This document shows positions 1 to 10,400 of a stretch of DNA of 64,000 nt, in pieces. Origin of the DNA: Adiantum capillus-veneris (Eukaryota > Streptophyta > Polypodiopsida > Polypodiales > Pteridaceae); the NCBI GenBank assembly GCA_014529385.2, contig CM043964.1:2210997-2274996 (forward strand), given 5' to 3'. Below the pieces are notes generated by a model that saw nothing but the letters and a program-made list of their open reading frames with translations, was not told where the DNA came from and did not search any database. The translations under genes and the position numbers were made by a program. Each line of letters begins with the position of its first letter. Positions within the stretch are counted from its first letter, which is position 1.

Positions 1-258
1 AAAAATCTCAAAGCTTTTGCAAATTGACAATGGGGGAAAGTATGTCTCCAACAAGTTCAAGGATTTTCGTAGTAGAAGAGGAATTTGGCGGAAAACTACC
101 CCATACACACCTACTCAAAATGTTGTTGTTGAGCACATGAATAGGACTATACAACAGAAAGTCACTGCTATGCTATCTATGGTGAAGCTTACTCTAGATT
201 TTTGGGGAAGTTGCATTGATAACGATTCACATAATCAATTGATCACCTGGTACTCCGT
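1..258 (+). pseudogene. Copia-0: Ty1/Copia integrase core remnant
   Basis: The translated plus strand reads as the second half of a Copia integrase catalytic core. The second catalytic Asp lies in an LQIDNGGKYVS stretch, and the catalytic Glu in a VVEHMNRT stretch corresponding to the usual GVAERMNRT. Downstream, a frameshift after DFWG and an in-frame TGA break the frame; the shifted frame still reads as an HIIN*SPGTP-like continuation. The match ends at 258, exactly where a TG-starting LTR begins. The rest of this element should lie to the left of base 1 and, if A' and H were removed, beyond the right end of the window. It is the oldest layer of the nest and is non-functional. Confidence 0.85.
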
Positions 259-518
259 TGTACGCTCTGTCATACGTGTCAATGCAAGGGACTTGCCTTA
301 TACACCGTGTGTGAGCCACGAAGGCTATAAACACACAACCAAGCAAAGAATGCAAGCATCAAAGAGAACAAGGGTGTGTCACGCACCACTCTACGCTACC
401 ATCATGAAGGATCCTCACACTGTAGAAAAGAAGGAGCACGCGTCATCACCGCTTGACCACAATGCCGCCGCTGCAATGCTCAATTGCACACACTCTCTCT
501 CACTCTCTCGCAAGCACG

Positions 519-560
<42 letters not shown>

Positions 561-843
561 TGAGCACACAATGGAGTTGGAGAAGGAGATAGACCAAGAG
601 AAATCTCTATAGCATGCACCCTCAAGAATGAGGAAATTAGGGCACAATGGCCCTTTTATATGGGTTTGGTCCGTCCACACATGGGCACCCACACTTGGCC
701 GGTCAAAGTAAAATAACTGTCAAATAAGATATGTGGTGCGCCTCTCATCGGCAATCACTCAAGCACCTAACATGCACATATAGGACCAACAAGCCCGGCC
801 TATGACTCAAACAAGGTAATACATGGTACGTCATCGATTAACA
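259..843 (-). repeat. A' LTR (3' LTR of minus element)
   Basis: It begins TGTACGC and ends GATTAACA, and aligns by eye with the LTRs of A (24506-25187 and 51919-52510). Shared blocks include GGGACTTGCC, GTGAGCCACGAAGGC and the CTCTCTCACTCTCTC plus CA-repeat tract at about 490-556. Length 585 bp. The polypurine tract of the minus strand follows immediately at 844. Confidence 0.85.
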
Positions 844-856
844 TGCCCCCCATCCT
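844..856 (-). promoter_or_regulatory. Polypurine tract of A'
   Basis: The minus strand reads AGGATGGGGGGCA directly before the LTR. The same kind of sequence sits at the same place in A (25188-25200). This is the expected second-strand primer site. Confidence 0.75.
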
Positions 857-1509
857 GATGTAGATTCCATCCTCGGAAGCTATGAATGTGCAAAACATGC
901 GATCGTATGGCTCCATAGAGGGGGACTTGCAGCACAGGAAGGACAAGTAGAACATGTGAAGAAGTGCAATAGGTGACAGTTAGACATCGTAAACTATGAA
1001 ATGCAAGAAATTATGATGTGCTACATTTCCAATGTAGAACAAAAAGTAGTACCTATAATGAGTCATTAACCCATGTTCAAATAAAGTTACTAGATTTTAG
1101 CCCAAGGCCATGATACCTATTTAAAGCTAGACTAATAAGACTAAACTCATCGTGAATGAAGCACAACAAGGTACAAAAGGTCTAAAACCTGTGAGCATCT
1201 AGATTAGCAATAAGTAACAACACCTTAATGTCAATGCATTCCTGGCATACTACAACGACAACACGCAACAAAAATAAAAATGTGGAAAACCAAAAAAAGA
1301 GGAAGAAGTACACCTGGTGATCCAAGTGATCATGCACATAGTTGCATTTGAATCCATTTTCACATTCACCAACACTGCATAAAAAGTCACAACAAAGCAC
1401 TATACACCTCCAAAAGGCACATTAGTGGACACATCTAGACACTAGTCACAAAAATAGAACAAATCTAAAACATGAACCTAACTACCCTCCATCACTTGAG
1501 TGATGAAAA
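857..1509 (-). other. 3' untranslated region of A'
   Basis: About 650 bp between the last accessory exon and the polypurine tract. I see no ORF, repeat or known motif. The first stretch (TGTAGATTCC.TCCTCGGAAGCTAT) is conserved with A at 25203-25230. Confidence 0.6.
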
Positions 1510-1920
1510 TCAAAGTAAGTGGAGGTTGGAGAGATAAGCCGATAGCTCTAAAGCTAAATTTCCGTCCTCATCATCAAGGTAAATGAAATCCTCTTCAGTA
1601 AGGCCATGTGACTCATCCATCCAATCTGCAGAAGTGTCCTCATCCACATTTGTGTAAAGTAGCACTAGGAATGTCACAAGGCGTGCATACTCAGCCTGTG
1701 CAAAAGGATAAACTTGGGAAGTTGGGTAAATTTCCTTGATAGCATAGGGATTAGTTGTAGTCAAGAGGCAGATCAGCCACTCCAACTCCTCAACATTTCT
1801 CTCACAAGCAAGTGTTTCGAACAAATCCCATTTAGAGGATATGACAGGATAACATAATTTGCATACTTGGGATAGGTAAAAAAATATTCGTAAGAAGCAA
1901 CCATATTTGTGTACACAAAT
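1510..1920 (-). pseudogene. A' terminal acidic exon of the 3' accessory ORF
   Basis: The minus strand encodes a peptide with an ERNVEELEWLI segment, an AQAEYARL segment and an acidic end (LTEEDFIYLDDEDGNLAL). It is clearly homologous to 26397-26819 in A (ERNFEELEWLI, AQDEYPRI, LTENDFVYLDDEDRGLAL). The 5' part of the exon (YPVISSKWDL) is in another frame, so the copy is frameshifted. The function is unknown. Its place between the second protease region and the 3' LTR is where Athila-type elements carry an env-like ORF, but I see no signal peptide or transmembrane segment. Confidence 0.7.
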
Positions 1921-2175
1921 GGAGGATGATTAGGTGTTTCATGACATACATTGTTGTTTCAGGGCACAAGATGTTACACATGGGTTTTGTATCATGAAAA
2001 TTGCTCTTGCTCTTTTACTTTTTTGTTTTTTTGTTTTGTTTCAAGTCAAGGTGATGAGTGACTATAAAGCTATATAGATACAATCCCAAAAATCAGAAAG
2101 TTCAAAGGTCAAGGAAGGAAGATGTAGAGAGTAGCAATTGAACGACAAGTAAGCACTCCCCCTTCCTTGGGTAGA

Positions 2176-3030
2176 TCATACCTTTTGAAATGATGTCTTC
2201 ACTTGTTCAAACCAAATGGTCCAATCGGGAACAAGTTGTGAATTAGGCAACAATGTTGAAATAATGCTTGGGGCAACATCAAGTTGCAATGGTGGCAAGG
2301 TACTCTCCCAAGAACAAATATGAAATGGTGATTCTAATAGTGGGAAATGTACAATGGGCGATGTAGGTTGTACTAGGTTTTCTGAAGAATGTATAGTGGT
2401 AGAAAGTGATGATGTAGTGTTTGCAACATCACATGATAATCTTGAAGAAGAACTAGAAGCTTCCGAGGACTCACCTTTATTTGAGAATGAAAGATATGAT
2501 GGAGGGATGGCAGGTATCAACACAAACTCGAAGTCAAATGTATCATGATCAAAAATCTTCCCTTTACCCCGGTTATCCACAAGAATTGGGAATGTAGGAG
2601 TGGATCGGCGGTCTCTCAAAAGGAATGGTAGAGACTGATTTAAATGATGTTTAGGCACCCAAATTTGACAATTTCCATCATAGTAACCCTGGGCTCCCAA
2701 CAATACCTTAGGTATCCAACGCAAAGTAACCTTAAGATTTCATGTGTGGTTGTGCTTTTTACAAGGTTTCTTCCTTGAACTAGGTGGAGAAGGTGTCAGT
2801 GAATCCTTGGGAACCCATTCATGCATAACTTGTTTCATAGTAGGAGCAACCCTTGGGGTAGCACTTGTTATATCATTTGTAGAGGTTGAAGGCCTACTAG
2901 AACCAGAAATATCAATGGAGTTTGTTTTGAGCATTTGTGGTTGTGAAGTGTCAACTATTTGCATAGCCATAATAACTTGTGTCTTGGGCTTGGTCTCTAG
3001 AGCAATAAGGCTCAGAGTTGGCGTTTGCAT
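2176..3030 (-). pseudogene. A' accessory ORF, W-(V/I)-P-K repeat region
   Basis: Minus-strand coding in two frames (3084 to 2740, then 2724 to 2176). It contains three W-[VI]-P-K motifs: HEWVPKDSL, LRWIPKVLL and QIWVPKHHL, the last two linked by AQGYYDGN. A low-complexity Ser region and a conserved SWESTLPPLQL box follow. The same boxes occur in A (33169-33420 and 27130-27480). The exon ends at a conserved AAAG|GTATGATC splice-donor-like site at about 2180, suggesting splicing to the terminal acidic exon. I do not recognise the protein family. Confidence 0.65.
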
Positions 3031-3420
3031 TGTGATACAGCTAGTCTCCCAATCAATGGTGCACTTGGTTGCAGACATCCACATTCATCCTAGGTTGATG
3101 TTTCCTTCCATAGTACCAGCAGGCATGGCAAAAAAGTCTTGCACTACCACCCCATTCTCATAAGCGATAGGAGTATTCAAGATGCCCAACACTTTAGTCT
3201 TTTTTTATTGATACCCTTGACTTGAATGATGCTTTTTGATAAGTTTGGCTTCCCTAACTGAAACCACACGCCATACGATAATAGATTATGTCTAGTGCAT
3301 GTGTCCAATAATGCATTGTATAAGACATTTCCATATGGACTATTCAATTCGATTGGGTATCGTAGAGGCGAATCAGTCTCCACATGATCCTCATCGGTCT
3401 CCACAAAAAATGCTTCTGTA
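3031..3420 (-). pseudogene. A' second retropepsin-like domain (PR2)
   Basis: The minus strand reads YNALLDTCTRHNLLSYGVW (Asp at 3303-3305; the family active site is DTG, here DTC), then IIQVKGINKK, a GVVVQDFFAMPAGTMEG stretch and, after one stop, an ATKCTIDW end. This follows the retropepsin pattern: active-site DTG, a basic-hydrophobic middle, a VxP strand, then LG..W.....IDW. A one-base frameshift near 3200 and a stop near 3100 make it inactive. In A the same domain lies downstream of integrase; here it is fused to the pre-RT linker because pol is deleted. Confidence 0.7.
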
Positions 3421-3879
3421 TTTCCAAGGTTGCCAATGGCTTCATCTTGTATGTATTTAGAGAGCACATGTGGTACACTTAACATGTTTATGGGAACCAA
3501 TGTTGATGTTGATACTAAATTCTCCTCAGGTGTTACCCAAGTGGGTCCTTGAGTTCCCCAAGTATCTATAGTTGCCACTAAGTGTATCCAGTCGACATTA
3601 TCTAAATTAGTCATGCTTGGTAACACATCCTTATAGGAAGAGTTTTGCTCAGTATCCGTCTCCTCCCTACAAGTATAACAATATTGTAGTGGTGCTGAGT
3701 GAACTGTGGTATCAGAGCGATTATCAAAGATAGCTCTATTGCCTAGAGGATGTACTTTTTTGGTCACAAGATCCACTCAAATGACAGAGTTTTGGAACTA
3801 TAGATAGACATGGTTTTTCGACCAGTCATGCACCATTATTGCTTCTCTCATGAAAGGTCATCCTAAGATCATCTTGTAT
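3421..3879 (-). pseudogene. A' post-protease linker, cut by H
   Basis: The minus strand encodes MILG*PFMREA, HDWSKNHVYL, VHPLGNRAIFDN, TVHSAPLQYCYTC and VDWIHLVATIDTWG. This is collinear with 46560-47000 in A, namely the end of the first protease (ILGRPFMR) plus a linker with a CYTC pair. There are stops at about 3858 and around 3780-3800. Near 3432 the sequence jumps from the linker to the segment that in A lies about 3.6 kb further downstream, which is the pol-deletion junction. Confidence 0.8.
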
Positions 3880-4807
3880 TGTTAGAAGCTGGACACACCC
3901 TACGAAAAATGACTGCTTGGCGGATTATTATTTTTTGTAATTATTCATTTATAGAGAAAACCCAACATTTCACCTTTGTAAATATTGGGGCTTACAGAAG
4001 TTTCCAGATTGTATCCCAGTTTTGACATTTAGATTGAGTAGATGGTTAAATTGGAACATTAGGGTTTGAGATTGTAAGGTATTTATACCACTTTTTGATC
4101 TTAATGAGAAAAACCTTTGTCATTTTCAAAAGAGTGAAGTCTGTGAGTGAGCGTACTGTGTACGAGAGAGAGTGAGAGCTTCATCTTGACGCTACGTGCG
4201 CACCGGTGGTCGGAATCGAGTGCGGAGAAGTGCAACGTGTTGCCCTCAACGAGAGCTACGCGCCAATACCTACATTGCACGCGTACGGTCCGGTTTTGCG
4301 AGCTCGATCTACGAGCTTCATCTGGTGATTCGGTGAGAATATGTTGTCCGTTTTTGCATTGCAGCATATCCATGCGTTCGCATTGAGTAGAGCTACACAT
4401 TAGACACTTCAATTTTCGGAAACAATGACCTGCAAATTTCGGTTAGACATCCAACATGATTTTGGACCGGGTGTTTTGGGTTGAGATTTTGGTTCATGGA
4501 TCTTAGGGAGAGCGACCTATTGGTGTTAGTAGGGTCTCCTTCAAGTTCTGTGGCGTTTCGAGATCGTTTGATGGGTATTTGGCTCTAGAAAGCGTTGTAC
4601 GAAATCTCCTCTTATGCACTCCTGAAGGCTATAGCTTAGAAATTGGGTAGAGACCTTTATAGGAATTAGTGGAGAGTCGGTCGAGTGTAGATTGACACCC
4701 TATGTTTTCTTCCACGCGCCTGCGGGTCGAGCTTCATCCTTAGCTGAAAAATCTTGTTAGGTGAGTTCTCGCTGTGATGACATTCGTCGCGGCGTATCCA
4801 TCCAACA
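3880..4807 (+). repeat. H 5' LTR
   Basis: It begins TGTTAGAAG and ends CCATCCAACA, and a tRNA-Asp-type primer site follows one base later. It interrupts the A' coding sequence precisely. It contains a possible TATA element (GGTATTTATACC, 4079-4090). The partner LTR is not in the window, so the left boundary rests on the TG start, the broken A' homology and the position of the primer site. Confidence 0.8.
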
Positions 4808-4808
4808 T

Positions 4809-4827
4809 TGGCACCGTTGCCGGGGAC
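4809..4827 (+). promoter_or_regulatory. H primer-binding site, tRNA-Asp type
   Basis: TGGCACCGTTGCCGGGGAC matches the complement of the 3' end of plant tRNA-Asp, apart from one base in the first six. This primer type is known for Athila/Tat-like Gypsy elements. Confidence 0.8.
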
Positions 4828-5437
4828 GAAAATGTAAGGTCTGTACTTTTGAATTTCACACAAGTTCTATTACGCATTTGAATTTTTTTTAACTATCACT
4901 CATTATTTAAGATATTCAAGTTCAAATTATGAATCGTAGGTTGAGAAAACCTAGAATTTAAAATTTACGCTACAAAATTCTGACATGTTTAGCTATATGA
5001 ATCACTAATTAACTTATTGCAAGACTTATTTACTGATTGTAGAATTTTCTTTTACTACTATAAAGTTAATATAAGACTGTAAAGTTTAACTTAAAAATGT
5101 AAAGTAAATTATCATTAAGGAAATAAATAAAATAATTATAAAGACAAAAGAATACACAGGGATGACAAATGAAGGCACATGGACTCACCTGGACTCACAT
5201 AGGAGGGGACAAAGTGGGACACACTGTCACATGAAAAAGAGAGGCTAGTCTTGACTAATCTTAATGAGGGGGGGGGGGGCTGTGTGGCCTTATCTTTTGA
5301 TGATAATGACAAAGTGGTCAAGCTGATGGGTACCACAAGGGTACCAAAAACGAGGGTATGATTTTTGGGAATATATATATATAATTAAAAAAAAATATTT
5401 TTTTTGAAAAAAAAAAGTTGGACGTTTTCTTTTCTGC

Positions 5438-5448
5438 TATAAATAGAG
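5438..5448 (+). promoter_or_regulatory. TATA box in G2 LTR
   Basis: GCTATAAATAG is a near-ideal plant TATA box about 600 bp into the LTR. It is followed about 30-40 bp later by the block shared with the G LTR, where transcription is expected to start. Confidence 0.6.
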
Positions 5449-5570
5449 CATCCATACTCACACTTTAGACATAGAAATTGTCTCTATAGTGCTCACGAAG
5501 TGCTGCCACTTCTCTTAGAGAGAAGGCGTCCACAAACCACTAAGAGAGCAAAAACTCTAGTGGACTAATA

Positions 5571-5693
5571 AGGTGCGTATTAATTAAGCATTCAATTAAC
5601 TTTAAGAATGATGTATGTGTGCTATCTCTTACTCTAATCTCTCTAATAGATTAGTAAGATTCAATTAGCTATGTGTGTGTGTGCTATCTCTTA
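5571..5693 (+). repeat. Minisatellite, left part (split by CACTA)
   Basis: About 1.5-2 copies of a 70-80 bp unit whose core is CTCTAATAGATTAGTAAGAT followed by TCAATTAACTTTAAG, ending in a GT-rich tract and GCTATCTCTTA. The array resumes at 13460 on the other side of the CACTA element. Confidence 0.85.
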
Positions 5694-5850
5694 CACTACA
5701 AGAGGCTCTTCACATTAGCGACGCTCACACAGCGACGCTCAAAAAAAAATTTCCCGGCGTCGCTATGAGCGTCGCTATAAGCGTCGCTATGAGCGTCGCA
5801 AATTTACAAAGAAATTTGCGACGCTCATAGCGACGCTCATAGCGACGTCA
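5694..5850 (+). repeat. CACTA left terminal and subterminal repeats
   Basis: The terminal CACTACAAGAGG is followed by about eight copies of the GCGTCGCTAT/AGCGACGC motif in both orientations (5718-5850). Subterminal arrays of this kind bind the TNPA-type protein in En/Spm. A GATCTCAGATCTGAG palindrome lies at about 5890-5905. Confidence 0.9.
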
Positions 5851-5944
5851 GCTGGGGTAAAAAAAATAACCGAGCGCGCCCAAAAACTCAGATCTCAGAT
5901 CTGAGTTTTTCGGCGCCCTCAAGCAAAGAGCAGGTAACGCTCTC

Positions 5945-5946
5945 CC

Positions 5947-5981
<35 letters not shown>

Positions 5982-5982
5982 C

Positions 5983-6028
<46 letters not shown>

Positions 6029-6148
6029 AGAGGAAGGAGAGCCAGGTATGCTCCTTCCCTCTCCTCATTCTCATGTTCCCTTCCCCTCTTTCTCTCTCCC
6101 TCGCTCTCTCTCTCTCACACACACACATACACACACACATATAGTGTT

Positions 6149-6200
<52 letters not shown>

Positions 6201-6420
6201 TGCAAAAACGCACACACATACATAAACAAAGAATGCACACACACATTGAGAGAGAAAAAGAGAGAGAGAGCATGCATAAACAAAAAACGCACGCATTGAG
6301 AGAGGAAAAGAGAGAGAGAACATGCATAAACAAAAAACGCACACATTGAGAGAGGAAAAGAGAAAGAAAACATGCATACGATCCAAAAAAACGCACACAC
6401 ATTGAGAGAGAAAGAAAGAG
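5945..6420 (+). repeat. Microsatellites and a ~54-bp tandem repeat inside CACTA
   Basis: TC, AC and AG dinucleotide runs (5950-6025 and 6100-6200) lead into about four tandem copies of a unit containing ACATTGAGAGAGGAAAAGAG and CATGCATAAACAAAAAACGC (6235-6415). Apparent ORFs here are low-complexity artefacts. Confidence 0.8.
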
Positions 6421-6682
6421 AAACTAAGGGAGCGTCGTAGGAAACTAATTAAAATTAAAAGACCTAAAGATCTAGCCGACGAGGAGTTGAACTGAAGACC
6501 TATTATTCAAGAGAGAAATGGCATAATCAATCTATCATACTTGGCATGGGTGATAGAAAGGTTATACCATTTATCTCTTTTTATTGGCACACACATCCAC
6601 ACACGCGCACACACACAGGAAGAAGAGAGTTATAACGTCGTAGGAAACTATCTTAAAAGACGTTAAAGATTAGGTTATATGT

Positions 6683-7060
6683 AGACTTACATTAAATTAG
6701 ATTTAGGTTTATTTTTAACTAGATTTACGTTTATTTAAGCTAGATTTAGATTTATGTTATATTAGATTAGATGCGGGTCTCCATAGACTGCGATGCCTGC
6801 ATGAAGCGGGTGAAGAAAGCCCTCAATGGAATATAGGGTATTGCTGCCTTCACTCATAGTGGGCTCCGTCGATCCAAAAGTACTGGTGAAATGTCTTCAG
6901 AAGATAGGGAAGAAGGTGGATCTTCAGGGCGGCAAGAGTCACTACATCCCCGACACAATGACCATCTAGACAACCTCTAGTCATTAGACTTACGTTAAAT
7001 TAGATTTAGCTTTATTTTTAGTTAGATTTACGTTTATTTAGATTTACGCTTATTTACGTT
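6683..7060 (+). repeat. Direct repeats flanking the captured gene fragment
   Basis: About 60 bp at 6683-6745 (TAGACTTACATTAAATTAGA and onward, through TTTACGTTTATTTA) is repeated with few changes at 6984-7045. The heavy-metal-domain fragment lies between the two copies, so the duplication may be connected with its acquisition. Confidence 0.7.
6771..6968 (+). pseudogene. Captured heavy-metal-associated (HMA) domain gene fragment
   Basis: The first frame reads MRVSIDCDACMKRVKKALNG, an HMA-domain start with the metal-binding Cys-x-x-Cys. After a TAG at 6834, a second frame reads GSVDPKVLVKCLQ and a third reads IGKKVDLQGGKSHYIPD, which match the last strand and helix of HMA domains of plant HIPP/ATX1-type metallochaperones. 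The middle strand is lost and there are at least two frameshifts, so the fragment is dead. It lies between the CACTA left end and the transposase gene, in the same direction as the transposase. Such capture is known for CACTA elements. Confidence 0.7.
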
Positions 7061-7350
7061 AGATCGAGTCCACGCAAGAATTACTTACGGTTTAGGGTTT
7101 AGAGTTAGACGAACAATGAAAAGATCTACTGTGAAAAGATGTTAAGATGAAGTGAAGTGCTACAGCTAGAGAAGAGGCAAAGGGATTTTGTCCACTACAT
7201 GCAGTATCATGTAGACGTGGGTGTCTAGATTTCTTGTACCCACAAATATAGGTATTGACCAATAAAGACGAGATTATAACCCGGTGGTTCTGATCTCCGT
7301 GCACCTCTAGACCGAGGTGTGCGGGGATTGGACATGACTAGAGAATGTGA

Positions 7351-7356
<6 letters not shown>

Positions 7357-7433
<77 letters not shown>
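7357..7433 (+). repeat. (GA)n microsatellite
   Basis: About 38 uninterrupted GA units just upstream of the transposase start. ORFs across it are artefacts. Confidence 0.95.
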
Positions 7434-7434
<1 letters not shown>

Positions 7435-7496
7435 GACGAAGAATGCCAATAGAATATTAAATTTGTTGTCTAGGTTATAAGTTTTTTATCCTCATT

Positions 7497-10400
7497 ATGA
7501 GTAGCGACGAGGATGTGGGACCGTCCAACCGAAACACCTATCTCTCAACGAGGGTCTTATGTCCTTGTAATCAATGCAAGCATGCTGTGCGACGGACAAG
7601 ACGTGTTTCTTTGCAGCACGTTCGTGAATTTGGCGAGTTCGATCCATCTATTATAGATCGAGTTGTTGCCAATTATAACTCGTCGGACTCTGACGCTGGC
7701 CAACAAGCAGCAATCTTGCAACCCAATAGACGTATTCGCAGGCGCTTTGGTCAAGCAGCATATGTGAGGCCACAAGATGTAGCCTCTGACAGCTCGGGGG
7801 ATGATCATGCAGAGCACATTCCCAACGAGGCAAAGTTTGAGCCCGAGATTGATGAAATGATCGAGACGATCATGGATTCAGAAAGGCTTATCTATGATGA
7901 TATGAAAAGTGAAGCCGATACATCATTGTATAATGGAGCACGTATGTCTAGATTGAAAGCACTCCTGGTTCTTCTCAACATGCAGGCAAAGTTTGGATGG
8001 AGTGACACTAGCGTCACAGCGCTTTTCAGGTGATCTATTACAATTAGTTTACTTTAATAGAACTCATGGTGTATAATGATCTGATAGATTTTTACACGAC
8101 TGTATCATATTTTTATGTTGTGTAGATTGCTGAAAGAGCACATTCTACCAGCTGACAATGTGATGCCAGATTCCCGAGATGAAGCAAGAAAGATTTTGCG
8201 AAACTTGGGGATGGATTACAATTCTATCCACGCTTGTCCTAATGACTGCATTCTTTTCAGAGGGGAATACACAGACATGGAGAAGTGTCCGAAATGTGAT
8301 TCCAAAAGATATCGAGTAGATCTCCACGGGACAAAAATTCCACAAAAGGTTTTGCGACATTTTCCTTTGCTTCCTCGCATCAAGCATTTCTTCGAATGTA
8401 AGTCCATGGCCGCCCTAGCATCATGGCATGAGGAGAATAAATCTTCGGATGGTGTGCTACGAATTCCTGCAGATTGCGCAGCCTGGAAACATATAGATGG
8501 AACATGGTCGGATTTTGCCAGGGAAGCTCGAAATTTGCGCTTAGGCCTGGCTATGGATGGCGTAAATCCATTTGGTCAAAGATCAACATCTTACAGTGTA
8601 TGGCCCGTTGTCATCGTCAACTACAACATTCCCCCGTGGTTGACTACGAAGAAGGGGCACCTATGGCTAAGCTTGATTGTGCCAGGGCGATATAAAGTGG
8701 GGAATATGGATGTGTATCTTCGTCCACTATTGGAAGAGCTACAACAATTGTGGATTGGCATAGAGGTGGTGGATATGAGCCGACACACAGGACGACGGAA
8801 TGCTTTGATCAGAGGTATTCTAATGTGGACCATGCATGACTATCCCGGGCTAACAGAATGCTCAGGTGATCTATTGACACTCCTCTCTCAGACACTGTAA
8901 ATCTTGTTTTTCCCCATAGTTGATCTATTATCATGTGTATACATGCAGGGCTTCAAACAAGCGGATACAGAGCATGTGTCACATGTGGACCTAGACTGAA
9001 TGCACGTAGGGCACCCTCACTGAAGAAGCAAATCTACGAAGGTCATCAAGCGTATCTTTCGGAGAATCATGTGTTACGCGACGGCTTTTTGGGAAGAGAG
9101 CCACCAAGGATGTCTGCACAAGCATGGTTAGAGCAGAAGGAGATGTGCGATGACGGATTGCCTCCAGGGATGAAGAGACTATCTCTATGGTACGAGTTAC
9201 CATACTGGCCTCGACTCGTGATCAATCACTTGCTCGATCCAATGCACATATTCAAGAATGTGGGTAATCTACTATGGGACCATTTGACCGGCAAGAAAGA
9301 TACTTTGGGAGCCAGAGTTGACCTTAGAAATGTGGATCGTATGGAGCAATATTGGCCGCAAACAGCGTCTGATGGATCGATAAAACTTCCTAAAGCACCA
9401 TGGATTTTCACAGGAGCCCAAGAACGCAAAGTAAAAGAGGCCATTCGATCTTTGCGGACCCCCACTGGCGTAATGCACTCGCTCCGAACGTGTTTTACTA
9501 AAGAAGGAAAGCTTACCGGTTTGAAGTCACACGATTGGCATAAAATGTGTCAGGTACGTTCATAGTGGACTTTAATATCATTGCATAAAATGTGGACTTT
9601 AATATCATTGCTGCACATACTTTACAGTTTATTTTACCGGTTGCCATTGAGGGATGTTTGTCTCTCGACATCCGTAACACAATCTACAAACTTGCAAAGC
9701 TGGTGCAATGGATCTCACAAAAGGAGATCGACGTAGACTCCATACCATTCGCCAAACTAAATGCTGCGGAGCTTGTGTGCATGTTTGAGAAACATTTTCC
9801 TACTACAATGCTAACCATTCAGGTGCATCTTCTTATTCACATAGTTGATGAGGTGGAAATAGCTGGCACAGTTCATTCCAGATGGATGTTCTTCTTAGAG
9901 CGTTTCATGAAAACGCTTAAGGGATATGTGCGTCAAAAGGCACGTCCGGAGGGTAGCATGGCAGAAGGTTGGTTGGTATCAGAGTCCCTAGTGTACATTG
10001 GAGAGTGGCTAGACGGATTTGATAAATCCCGGGACACGCTATGGCGAACCATAGATGATGAGCGCATATCTGGGATTGTCATGTGCAATCTCGGTGTTGA
10101 GAAGAAGATGACGGAAGATCTAGAGGCTAAAATCAACCGATTTTGCATGCTTCACAATCCAGTGATGCAAAAGTGGATTTCACAATATGAGGATGCAAAG
10201 CAAGAGCGACAAAGGGCACGAATCGAGTGGAGACGGGGAAGACGACCACCGATGCACTATCCAGCGGTTCTGGAGAGCCTACCAACCTTCATGAGCTTAA
10301 GATGGTTGCACAACCAATTGAAAAGCGCACAACAATGCGGTGACGAAGTGACTGAAGAAGAGTGGGAGTACTCTCGGGGTTGCGCGACCAAGGTAAGTTT

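Larger units (their letters stand above)
259..3879 (-). mobile_element. A': pol-deleted Tat/Athila-like Gypsy element (3' part)
   Basis: A minus-strand LTR element. Its 3' LTR (259-843), polypurine tract and 3' accessory ORF match element A further right. The 254-258 TCCGT is the presumed target duplication; its partner would lie beyond the window. The coding order on the minus strand is: end of the first protease, linker, then directly the second protease and accessory ORF. The whole RT-RNase H-integrase block present in A is absent. The element is cut at 3879 by insertion of H, so its 5' half is not visible here. Confidence 0.85.

Noticed and set aside
1510-3084. Envelope gene or virus remnant downstream of pol in A/A'
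   Set aside because: No signal peptide, transmembrane segment or fusion-like stretch; the parts recognisable are a retropepsin fold and W-P-K boxes. RT order and LTRs are Ty3/Gypsy, not pararetroviral.
4809-4827. tRNA gene fragments at primer-binding sites (also 20817, 41745, 51897, 63267)
   Set aside because: Only the 3'-end complement is present and each abuts an LTR; no cloverleaf can be formed.
5985-6402. Several overlapping ORFs of 80-137 codons
   Set aside because: They are translations of TC, AC and AG microsatellites; no codon signal. The same applies to frames at 415-692, 7225-7449, 24445-24960, 35841-36044, 51576-52283 and 56826-57080.
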